From positions 174,927 through 238,926 of the forward strand of contig NZ_BMDG01000008.1 of the NCBI RefSeq assembly GCF_014635665.1: a stretch of 64,000 bases of DNA. Direction: 5' to 3'. The DNA is from Isoptericola cucumis. GTDB lineage: Bacteria; Actinomycetota; Actinomycetes; Actinomycetales; Cellulomonadaceae. Positions 8,761 to 16,015 of the stretch are shown here, piece after piece; within the stretch, counting starts at the first letter, position 1, and the number at the start of each line of letters is the position of its first letter. Under the pieces are notes generated by a model. It was not told the origin of the DNA. It did no database searches and saw nothing but the letters and a program-made list of their open reading frames with translations. The translations under genes and the position numbers were made by a program.

Positions 8761-10340
8761 CGCCCCGCATCCTCCCCCGGCGGGAGCTCGACGACGAACA
8801 CCGCGCCGTCGTCGTCGTACGCCTCCACCGTGCCACCGAGCCGCTGCACGGTGTGCCGCACCAGCGCCAGTCCCAGGCCCCGGCCCTCGGGGCCGGCGGC
8901 CTTGCCGGTGCGGCCGAGCGCGAAGAGCGCGACGGGCGAGCGCACGCCGTCGGGCCCGCCGAGCCCCGGGCCGGTGTCGGCCACGCGGATGCGCAGGCCC
9001 GACGGGATCCGGCTCAGCTCGACCTCCACGGTCGCCTCCTCGCTGCCCTCCGCCGCGTCCACGGCGTTGTCCACCAGGTTGCCCACCACGGTGACCAGGT
9101 CGGCCGACGGGAGGTGCAGCCCCGCCACCTGCCCGGCGACGACGACCTCGACCCGCACCCCTCGGTCCCGGGCCTCGGCGCTCTTGCTCACCAGCAGCGC
9201 GGACACGAAGGGCTCGTCGACGGCCGTCACCGCGCCGCCCGCGAGACGGCGGGTGCGGGCGAGGTCGCCGGCGGCGAAGCGCCGGGCCTCGTCCGCGCGT
9301 CCCAGCTCGAGCAGCGAGACGACGGTGTGCAGCCGGTTGGCGTGCTCGTGGGTCTGGGCGCGCAGCGCCGTCGCCATCGCCTGCGTGCTGCGCAGCTGCC
9401 CGGACAGGTGCATGAGCTCGGTGCTGTCGCGCACCAGCAGGACCCGGCCGGTGGACGCCGGGCGCTGGCTCACGACCAGCGTGCGGTCCGGCGTGACGTG
9501 GTGCTCGGCGTCGACGGTCCTCCCGCTGGTCACGACCTGCTCCACGGACTCGGGCATGCCCAGCGTGGCGACAGGCTGCGGCAGCGCCTGGCCGACGTCC
9601 GCGGCCAGCCCCAGCAGCTCGCCGGCACGGTCGTTGACGAGCTGCACGTTCCCGCGGGCGTCCACCAGCACGAGCCCCTCGTCGGCGTTGTGCAGCGCCG
9701 CGTCGTACAGGTCGTGCACCTGCCGCAGCTCCGTCGGCCCGAGGCCGAGGGTGATGCGCCGCAGGTACCGTCCCAGCGCGACGGCGCAGCCGGCGCCCAC
9801 CAGGAGCACCCCGGCGCCGAGCCCGAGGACGAGCGGCAGGTCGCGGGTCGCGTCGAGGGAGACGTTCTCCACGGTGATGCCCGCGGCGACGAGCCCGCGC
9901 ACCCGCCCCGACCCGTCGTGCACCGGCGCGATGGTGCGCACCGACGGGCCGAGCGTGCCGGTGAACGTCTCCGAGTACACCCGGCCGGCGAGCGCCGGGG
10001 CCCGCGTCCCGAGGTAGGTGCCGCCGACCTCGTCGGGGTCGGGGTGGGTCCAGCGGGTCCCGTCCGGGGCCATGATCGTGATGAAGTCGGCGCCGGAGTC
10101 GGCGAGCAGCTCGTTCGTGAGCCCGCGCAGGTCGCCGACGGGATCGGCCCCCACCGCCGCGGCGCGCACCGTCGGGTCGTCCGCGATCGCCACCACCAGC
10201 GCGCGGCTCTCCGCCGTCGCCGTCTGCTCGGCGGCGCGCTGGGCCTGCACGTACAGCAGCGCCGACAGCGCCAGGCCCGCCAGCACCGCGAGCGCCAGCA
10301 GCAGCGCGAGGACGCGCACGGCGATGCTCCAGCTGCGCAC
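8757..10340 (-). CDS. CitA/DcuS-type sensor histidine kinase
   Basis: A 527-residue membrane kinase with TM1 at about residues 8-30, an extracytoplasmic PAS/Cache-like sensor (about 35-165, containing FITIMAPDGTRWTHPDPDEVGGTYLGT, typical of CitA/DcuS ligand domains), and TM2 at about 169-190. A cytoplasmic PAS follows (about 205-310). The kinase core has His331 in HEHANRLHTVVSLLELG, an N-box (NLVDNAVDA), and G-boxes (DTGPGLGG, GRGLGLALVR). The family senses carboxylates such as fumarate or citrate. I chose GTG 10340, preceded by GAGGAG; a longer frame upstream lacks a ribosome-binding site. The neighbour dctA suggests a C4-dicarboxylate signal. Confidence 0.9.
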   Translation of the reverse strand: MRSWSIAVRVLALLLALAVLAGLALSALLYVQAQRAAEQTATAESRALVVAIADDPTVRAAAVGADPVGDLRGLTNELLADSGADFITIMAPDGTRWTHPDPDEVGGTYLGTRAPALAGRVYSETFTGTLGPSVRTIAPVHDGSGRVRGLVAAGITVENVSLDATRDLPLVLGLGAGVLLVGAGCAVALGRYLRRITLGLGPTELRQVHDLYDAALHNADEGLVLVDARGNVQLVNDRAGELLGLAADVGQALPQPVATLGMPESVEQVVTSGRTVDAEHHVTPDRTLVVSQRPASTGRVLLVRDSTELMHLSGQLRSTQAMATALRAQTHEHANRLHTVVSLLELGRADEARRFAAGDLARTRRLAGGAVTAVDEPFVSALLVSKSAEARDRGVRVEVVVAGQVAGLHLPSADLVTVVGNLVDNAVDAAEGSEEATVEVELSRIPSGLRIRVADTGPGLGGPDGVRSPVALFALGRTGKAAGPEGRGLGLALVRHTVQRLGGTVEAYDDDGAVFVVELPPGEDAGR

Positions 10341-10414
10341 GCCTGCTCCTCTCCCCGCGCCGGCCCGGACGTCGAGAACTCTATGCACGCAAGCAGCCAC
10401 GCAGGGTCCGCGGC

Positions 10415-10430
10415 TGTGACGCTCGGCACA
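10415..10430. promoter_or_regulatory. Crp/GlxR-like binding site upstream of dctA
   Basis: TGTGACGCTCGGCACA matches the Crp-family pattern TGTGA-N6-TCACA with one mismatch, and the flanking GGC/GCC extends the palindrome. It lies 42 bp before the dctA start, in the region shared with the divergent kinase gene. Confidence 0.45.
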
Positions 10431-10471
10431 GCCCGGGAACGAGCCCGGGCGCACTCGCCGAGGAGGAGCAC

Positions 10472-11878
10472 ATGGCCCTGAGAACCGCGGACGCAAGGGC
10501 GCCGAAGCGGACCGGTGGCACGCGGGACCGCACGCACTGGCTCTACATCGCCGTCATCGTCGCCGTCGTGGCGGGCGCCGTCCTGGGGCTCGCCGCCCCC
10601 GCCGCCGGGGTGGCGCTCAAGCCGCTCGGCACGGCCTTCGTGGCGCTGATCAAGATGATGATCGCGCCCGTCATCTTCTGCACCATCGTGCTGGGCATCG
10701 GCTCGATCGCGAAGGCGGCCACGGTCGGCAAGGTCGGCGGCCTCGCGCTCGCGTACTTCCTGGTGATGTCGACGTTCGCGCTGGCCATCGGCCTCGTCGT
10801 CGGTAACCTCATCCACCCGGGCGAGGGGCTGCACGCCGCCGGCCAGACCGCCACCTACGAGGTCGAGGGCGGGGGCGAGTCCATGACGGACTTCCTCGTC
10901 GGCATCATCCCCGTGACGATGCTCGCGTCGCTCACCGGCGAGTCGATCCTGCAGACGCTCTTCGTCGCCCTGCTGGTCGGCTTCGGCCTGCAGGCGATGG
11001 GGTCGTCCGGCAAGCCGATCCTGGACGGCGTCGCCCACGTCCAGCGGCTCGTCTTCAAGATCCTCATGATGATCATGTGGGCCGCGCCGGTCGGCGCGTT
11101 CGGCGCCATCGCGGGGGTCGTGGGCGAGACCGGGTTCCGGGCCATCGCGGCGCTCGGCACCCTGATGCTCGCGTTCTACCTGACCTGCGTGCTGTTCATC
11201 GTGGTGGTGCTCGGGACGGTGCTGCGCGTCGTGGCGGGCGTCAACATCTTCCGGCTGATGAAGTACCTGGCCCGCGAGTACCTGCTGATCTTCTCCACGT
11301 CGTCCTCCGAGTCGGCCCTGCCGCGCCTCATCGCGAAGATGGAGCACCTGGGCGTCTCGAAGCCGGTCGTGGGGGTGACGGTGCCGACGGGCTACTCGTT
11401 CAACCTCGACGGGACCGCCATCTACCTGACGATGTCGGCGCTCTTCGTCGCGTCGGCGCTCGACAACCCGCTGTCGGTCGGCGAGCAGATCTCGCTGCTG
11501 GTGTTCATGATCGTCGCGTCCAAGGGGGCGGCGGGCGTCACCGGCGCCGGGCTGGCCACCCTCGCCGGCGGCCTGCAGTCGCACCGCCCCGACCTGGTCG
11601 ACGGCGTCGGCATCATCGTCGGCATCGACCGGTTCATGTCCGAGGCCCGCGCGCTGACCAACTTCACGGGCAACGCCGTGGCGACCATCCTCATCGGCAC
11701 GTGGGTCAAGGAGATCGACGGCGAGCGCGTGCAGCGCGTGCTGCACGGTGGCCAGCCGTTCGACGAGGCGAGCCTGGCGGGCGACGGGCACGGCGACGAG
11801 GGTGCCGACGGTGCCGACGACGAGTCCGCCGACGTCGGACCGGCGCCGCGAGAGCTGGAGCCCACCGGGGCGCGCTGA
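10472..11878 (+). CDS. dctA: C4-dicarboxylate/cation symporter DctA
   Basis: A 468-residue member of the dicarboxylate/amino acid:cation symporter (DAACS) family, which takes up succinate, fumarate and malate. About eight helices plus two re-entrant loops are visible. The diagnostic motifs are present: the serine-rich loop TSSSESALPRLIAKME, then GYSFNLDGTAIYLTMS, the second hairpin region SKGAAGVTGAG, and DRFMSEARALTNFTGNAVATI. AGGAGG at 10461-10466 precedes ATG 10472. The C-terminal tail is long and acidic. Its position opposite a CitA/DcuS-type system predicts substrate-induced control. A glutamate/aspartate carrier is the alternative, but DRxxxxxRxxTN fits DctA. Confidence 0.9.
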   Translation: MALRTADARAPKRTGGTRDRTHWLYIAVIVAVVAGAVLGLAAPAAGVALKPLGTAFVALIKMMIAPVIFCTIVLGIGSIAKAATVGKVGGLALAYFLVMSTFALAIGLVVGNLIHPGEGLHAAGQTATYEVEGGGESMTDFLVGIIPVTMLASLTGESILQTLFVALLVGFGLQAMGSSGKPILDGVAHVQRLVFKILMMIMWAAPVGAFGAIAGVVGETGFRAIAALGTLMLAFYLTCVLFIVVVLGTVLRVVAGVNIFRLMKYLAREYLLIFSTSSSESALPRLIAKMEHLGVSKPVVGVTVPTGYSFNLDGTAIYLTMSALFVASALDNPLSVGEQISLLVFMIVASKGAAGVTGAGLATLAGGLQSHRPDLVDGVGIIVGIDRFMSEARALTNFTGNAVATILIGTWVKEIDGERVQRVLHGGQPFDEASLAGDGHGDEGADGADDESADVGPAPRELEPTGAR

Positions 11879-11915
11879 CCGGCGTCGCCCGGCCACCCGG
11901 CCGCCCGGCCACCCG

Positions 11916-11972
11916 CGAGCGTCTCTGTGCGTCAGGAATCCGGGCGGGATTCCTGACGCACAGGGACGCTCG
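11916..11972. terminator. Long hairpin between convergent dctA and permease genes
   Basis: Arms of 26 bases at 11916-11941 and 11947-11972 pair with one G-T mismatch around a 5-base loop. There is no T-run. The position between two convergent stops fits a bidirectional terminator. Confidence 0.7.
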
Positions 11973-11988
11973 CCGGCCTAGGCCCGGG

Positions 11989-13470
11989 TCAGCGCTTGGG
12001 GAACCCCGCGCCCGGCTTGTCCTCGTCCAGGTCCTCGATGTGCTCGAACTCGGTGGGCCGGTGCCGCACCGCACGGTTGTAGATCCAGGTGAGGAAGGAC
12101 AGCACCACGCCGACGGCGAGGAGCCCGCCCGCGATGGCGTACTGCTCCTGCTGGTCCGCCGACCGCGCCCACGGCCCCGCGAGGTACGCGCAGGTGATCG
12201 CGCCGAGCAGGGCGACCCACGACTTGGTGCGGAAGTGCTCGTGCTGCACGGGCTGACGACGCAGCACCAGCAACGCCACGTTCACGACGGCGAACACGAC
12301 CAGGAGCAGCAGCGACGTCGTCCCGCCGAGCAGGCTGATGGCGTTCGAGCCGGACTCGGTGCCGCTGGCGGGCACGACGTAGAGGATGAGCCCGAACGCG
12401 ATGAGCGTGGTGACGATGATCGACACCCACGGGGTGTGGCGGGTGCGGTGCACCTTGCCGAAGGCGCGCGGGAGCACCCCCTGGTTCGCCAGCCCGTACA
12501 GCAGGCGCGAAGCCATGAGCATGTTGATCAACGCGGAGTTCGCGACCGCGAACATCCCGATGAACGGGAAGATCGTGTCGAACGGCAGGTTCGGCGCCCC
12601 CGCCGCGACGACCTGCGTGAGCGCGGAGCCCTTCGACTCGTCCGTCAGGTCGCCCACCGGCACGAGGGCCACCGCGGTGATCGCGACCAGCACGTAGATC
12701 AGCCCGGTGATCGACAGACCCGTGAGCATCACGCGCGGGAAGTCCTTCACCGGGTCCCGGCACTCCTCGGCCATGTTCACCGAGTCCTCGAAGCCGACCA
12801 TGGCGAAGAAGGCGAGCGTGGTGGCCGCGGTGACGGCGAGGAACACGCTCTTGTCGTCGGCGCTCTCGAAGACGACGACGCGGGAGAAGTCGGCCCGTCC
12901 CTGCGTCACGGCCCAGAGGCCGACGAAGATGATGAGGAGCAGCCCGGACAGCTCCACGATCGTCAGGACGACGTTCGCCTTGACGCTCTCCCCCACGCCA
13001 CGGAAGTTGATGATCGCCACGAGGGTCATGAAGCCGAGCGCGATGAGCAGCAGGCCCGGGCCACCGGCCTCGAGGCCGAGGCCGAAGCCGTCGTTGAGGA
13101 AACCGGCGAACGCGTTCGACGCCGTCGACGCGGAGGTGATGCCGGAGCACATCACCATGAACGCGATGATGAACGTGACGAAGTGGATGCCGAACGCCTT
13201 GTGCGTGTACAGGGCGGCACCCGCGGCGTGCGGGTACTTCGTCACCAGCTCCAGGTAGGAGAACGCCGTCAGCGTCGCGACGGCGAACGCGATGAGGAAC
13301 GGTGCCCACGCCGCCCCGCCGACCTCGCCCGCGACCTGCCCGGTCAGCGCGTAGACGCCGGTGCCGAGGATGTCGCCCACGATGAACAGCAGCAGGAGCT
13401 TGCGCCCCATGACGCGCTTGAGACCGTGCTCGGGCACGACCGTGCCGTCGTGCGCGGTGTCCTGGCTCAT
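11989..13470 (-). CDS. APC-family amino-acid permease
   Basis: A 493-residue transporter with about 12 membrane helices. The first helix carries the APC-family motif FIVGDILGTGVYALTG (unwound GxG segment of TM1). Further family features are SYLELVTKYPHAAG, VAIINFRGVGESVKAN and FFAMVGFEDSVNMAEECRDPVKDFPR. These resemble the YfnA/cationic amino-acid transporter group. The tail is charged (EHIEDLDEDKPG). I chose ATG 13470 with GGAGG just upstream; the frame continues further upstream without a better start. No metabolic neighbour indicates which amino acid is moved. Confidence 0.88.
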   Translation of the reverse strand: MSQDTAHDGTVVPEHGLKRVMGRKLLLLFIVGDILGTGVYALTGQVAGEVGGAAWAPFLIAFAVATLTAFSYLELVTKYPHAAGAALYTHKAFGIHFVTFIIAFMVMCSGITSASTASNAFAGFLNDGFGLGLEAGGPGLLLIALGFMTLVAIINFRGVGESVKANVVLTIVELSGLLLIIFVGLWAVTQGRADFSRVVVFESADDKSVFLAVTAATTLAFFAMVGFEDSVNMAEECRDPVKDFPRVMLTGLSITGLIYVLVAITAVALVPVGDLTDESKGSALTQVVAAGAPNLPFDTIFPFIGMFAVANSALINMLMASRLLYGLANQGVLPRAFGKVHRTRHTPWVSIIVTTLIAFGLILYVVPASGTESGSNAISLLGGTTSLLLLVVFAVVNVALLVLRRQPVQHEHFRTKSWVALLGAITCAYLAGPWARSADQQEQYAIAGGLLAVGVVLSFLTWIYNRAVRHRPTEFEHIEDLDEDKPGAGFPKR

Positions 13471-13718
13471 CCGTGCCTCCTCGCCTGGTGCGCCTGTCCC
13501 CGGTGCCACGATGCGCCGGTGCGCCGCCTCCCATGGAACATCGCCGCAGGCTGACGCGCGCGTTGCGCGTCCGGCGTGGCGTCGTGCTCGGGCCGCCGGG
13601 GGCCCGGCCGTGCCCGTGGACTCCACCGGCGGACTTCGCCCGCGTACGGCACAGTTCTGGTCACAGGTCTTGCACGGTGCGGGGGCAGGGGGCGCTCGGA
13701 CGTGGAGGGTAGACCGAC

Positions 13719-14924
13719 TTGGGACGAACGGTGGTCACAGGGTTCGGGGCGATCACGCCCGTCGGCCTCACGGTGCGCGAGACCTGGGCGTCGCTGTCCG
13801 ACGGTGTCGGAGCGGTGACGGCGCTCGAGGACGGCTGGGCGCGCGACCTCCCGGTGCGCATCGCGGCGCGGGTCGACGACGCGTTCACGGCGTCGCTGCA
13901 GGTCCGCGAGCTGCGGCGGCTGGACCGGGCCGAGCAGCTGACGCTCGTCGCCGGGCGCGAGGCATGGGCGTCGGCGGGCGCCCCGGACGTCGACCCCGAG
14001 CGGCTCGCCGTGTCGATCGGCACCGCGAACGGCGGGCTCTCCACCACCCTCGCCCAGTACGACGTGCTGCAGCGCGAGGGGCACCGGCGGGTGTCCCCGC
14101 ACGCGGTGACGATGGTGATGGCGAACGGGCCGGCGGCGTGGCTGTCGATCGACCTCGGTGCCAAGGCGGGCGCCCGGGGGCCGGTGAGCGCCTGCGCGGC
14201 CGGCGTGGAGGCCATCGTGCAGGGCCGGCAGATGATCCTCGCCGGCGAGGCGGACGTCGTCCTGTGCGGCGGGGTCGAGGCGAGCATCGTCGACCTGTGC
14301 ATCTCGGCGTTCGCCCGCGCCCGCGCGATGTCGACGCGCAACGACGAGCCCGAGCGGGCCTCGCGGCCGTTCGACGTCGGTCGGGACGGCTTCGTCATGG
14401 GCGAGGGCTCCGTGGTGCTGGTGCTCGAGTCCGAGGAGCACGCTCGCGCCCGTGGGGCGACGGTGCTCGGCGCCGTCGACGGCGCGTCCCTCACCTCCGA
14501 CGCGCACGACATCGTCGGCGGCGAGCCCGGCAACCAGGCCCGCACGGTCGGCCTCGCCCTGCGCTCCGCGGGCCTCACCGCCGCCGACGTCGGCCTGGTG
14601 CACGCGCACGCCACCTCCACGCCGTCGGGCGACCTCAACGAGGCCCGTGCCCTGCGGGAGGTCTTCACCGACCCGCCGCCGGTCACCGCGACCAAGGCGT
14701 CGACCGGTCACCTGCTCGGTGCGTCCGGCGCGCTGGGCGCCCTGGTCGCCCTGCTCGCGATGCGCGACGGCGTCGTGCCCCCCACGCTCAACCTCGACGA
14801 GCAGGACCCGGCCGTCGACCTCGACGTCGTCACGGCGTCCCGGCCGACGACGGCCCGGCACGCGCTCGTCGACGCCTTCGGGTTCGGGGGCCACAGCGCC
14901 GCGCTGGTGCTGTCGCGGGAGTGA
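13719..14924 (+). CDS. Beta-ketoacyl-ACP synthase II-like enzyme
   Basis: A 401-residue thiolase-fold condensing enzyme that extends acyl-ACP with malonyl-ACP. The start is VVTGFGAITPVG, the nucleophile is Cys159 in VSACAAGVEA, and the catalytic histidines are His297 (HAHATST) and His331 (KASTGHLLGASGA). The gatekeeper segment GFGGHSAALVL closes the protein. The usual NAHGTST is HAHATST here, a modest deviation next to the first catalytic His. The start is TTG 13719 with GGAGG about 10 bases upstream. No acyl-carrier protein, FabD or FabG gene is adjacent, so it is either a stand-alone fabF paralogue or part of a dispersed pathway. Confidence 0.85.
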   Translation: MGRTVVTGFGAITPVGLTVRETWASLSDGVGAVTALEDGWARDLPVRIAARVDDAFTASLQVRELRRLDRAEQLTLVAGREAWASAGAPDVDPERLAVSIGTANGGLSTTLAQYDVLQREGHRRVSPHAVTMVMANGPAAWLSIDLGAKAGARGPVSACAAGVEAIVQGRQMILAGEADVVLCGGVEASIVDLCISAFARARAMSTRNDEPERASRPFDVGRDGFVMGEGSVVLVLESEEHARARGATVLGAVDGASLTSDAHDIVGGEPGNQARTVGLALRSAGLTAADVGLVHAHATSTPSGDLNEARALREVFTDPPPVTATKASTGHLLGASGALGALVALLAMRDGVVPPTLNLDEQDPAVDLDVVTASRPTTARHALVDAFGFGGHSAALVLSRE

Positions 14925-15024
14925 GCCCAGGAGCGTCCGGGGAGTTCACCCCCTGCCGGGCGCACCGGGCCGACAGCGGGAACCTCTTTCCTGGTGCCCG
15001 CGCGGCGAGCGGGGACCCCAGGGG

Positions 15025-15252
15025 GTGGACGGCGAGCCCGGCCCTGCCGGCCAGGACGCGAGCGGGACGTCGAACGACATCGACCCCCCGGCCGACGTGC
15101 CCGACCCTCCGGCCGAGGCCCCCGACACCACGGCGGACTACTACGAGAACTGCGACGCCGCCCGCAGCGACGGCGCCGCCCCGGTGTTCGCGGGCGATCC
15201 CGGGTACGGCAGCCACCTGGACCGCGACGGCGACGGCGTCGGCTGCGAGTAG
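15025..15252 (+). CDS. Excalibur calcium-binding domain protein, probably 5'-truncated
   Basis: The C-terminal 38 residues form an Excalibur domain: YYENCDAARSDGAAPVF, then HLDRDGDGVGCE with the Dx-Dx-DGxxC calcium loop and the two conserved cysteines. Such domains normally end secreted, surface-associated actinobacterial proteins. Here the only plausible start is GTG 15025, giving 75 residues with no signal peptide. The frame is open upstream of that GTG and shows a collagen-like Gly-X-Y run (GERGPQGVDGEPGPAGQD), so coding sequence seems to continue 5' without any start codon. It may be a decayed remnant or have a non-canonical start. Confidence 0.5.
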   Translation: MDGEPGPAGQDASGTSNDIDPPADVPDPPAEAPDTTADYYENCDAARSDGAAPVFAGDPGYGSHLDRDGDGVGCE

Positions 15253-15296
15253 TCCCGAGCCGGGCCCACGAGCCGTGGACGACCCGCAGCACCTGG

Positions 15297-15351
15297 CGAC
15301 GTAGCGATCCCTCGCGGTCGTGGGCGAGAACCGGAAGGCATCACTACGTCG
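15297..15351. terminator. Imperfect hairpin between convergent genes
   Basis: The 15-base arms cgacgtagcgatccc (15297-15311) and ggcatcactacgtcg (15337-15351) pair with two mismatches. The arm shares its first 12 bases with the hairpin at 26992. It lies between the Excalibur and ASCH gene ends. Confidence 0.45.
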
Positions 15352-15936
15352 TCACGGGCTGCTGGTGGTCGCGTCCAGGTAGGTGCGCCCGCGCGGGGAG
15401 ATGCGGTAGCCGACGTCGAGGCTCTCGGTGAGCCCGAGCTCCTTGAGCCGCCGCACGCGGATCTTGAACGGGTCGCGCTCCATGCCGATGCCGGCGGCGA
15501 GCTCCCGCGCGACGACGCCGGGGTGTGCGTCGATCAGCTCGAGGTACGCGCGCGTCCACGGCTCGGGCGCGGCGCGGTCCATGCGCGCCAGACGCCCGGA
15601 GATCGCGGCGACGGCTGTGTCGTCCAGGTCGGCGTCCTGCCGCAGCGCGACGCGCGGGTCCTCGCCGACGACGCGCAGCCCCACCCGGTACAGGTCGCCC
15701 TCACCCCGCCGCGCGATCCAGGCACGGGCCGCGTCCGCCGAGCGGAAGCCCGCGGCGTGCGCGTCGTCGTCCGTGATCGCCGCCGCCTCCATCAGGTCGA
15801 CGGCGGTCACCTCGACCACCCCCGCCCGCGTGCGCATCGTGCTCCCGGGGCGCACCCGCACCACCGCCCACCGGCGGTACGTGTGCGTGACCGTCCCGTC
15901 CGTGATCCCGCGCAGCGTCCTCGCGTCGAGCAACAC
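15352..15936 (-). CDS. ASCH-like RNA-binding domain fused to a winged helix
   Basis: A 194-residue protein. Residues 1-90 resemble an ASCH/PUA-fold domain (MLLDARTLRGITDGTVTHTYRRW, then RTRAGVVEVTAVDLMEAAAITDDDAHAAGF), a fold that binds RNA or modified nucleotides. Residues 120-190 look like a winged helix (GVVARELAAGIGMERDPFKIRVRRLKELGLTES, then the wing GYRISPRGRTYL). The combination suggests a nucleic-acid-binding regulator, but I know no demonstrated function. The start is GTG 15936, preceded by CATCGT six bases upstream, so it may be leaderless. It lies 79 bp downstream of the GH92 operon in the same direction. Confidence 0.7.
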   Translation of the reverse strand: MLLDARTLRGITDGTVTHTYRRWAVVRVRPGSTMRTRAGVVEVTAVDLMEAAAITDDDAHAAGFRSADAARAWIARRGEGDLYRVGLRVVGEDPRVALRQDADLDDTAVAAISGRLARMDRAAPEPWTRAYLELIDAHPGVVARELAAGIGMERDPFKIRVRRLKELGLTESLDVGYRISPRGRTYLDATTSSP

Positions 15937-16015
15937 GGTCCCACGATGCCAGCCCGGAAGCTCGCGCGCCCGCGGCGGGTCACGCCCTCACGGCCAGGTC
16001 ATCCCTCAGGCCGGG

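Noticed and set aside
13471..13718. Riboswitch or small RNA in the permease/KAS divergent region
   Set aside because: I see no conserved riboswitch core, no terminator stem with a T-run and no short coding frame in these 248 bases.
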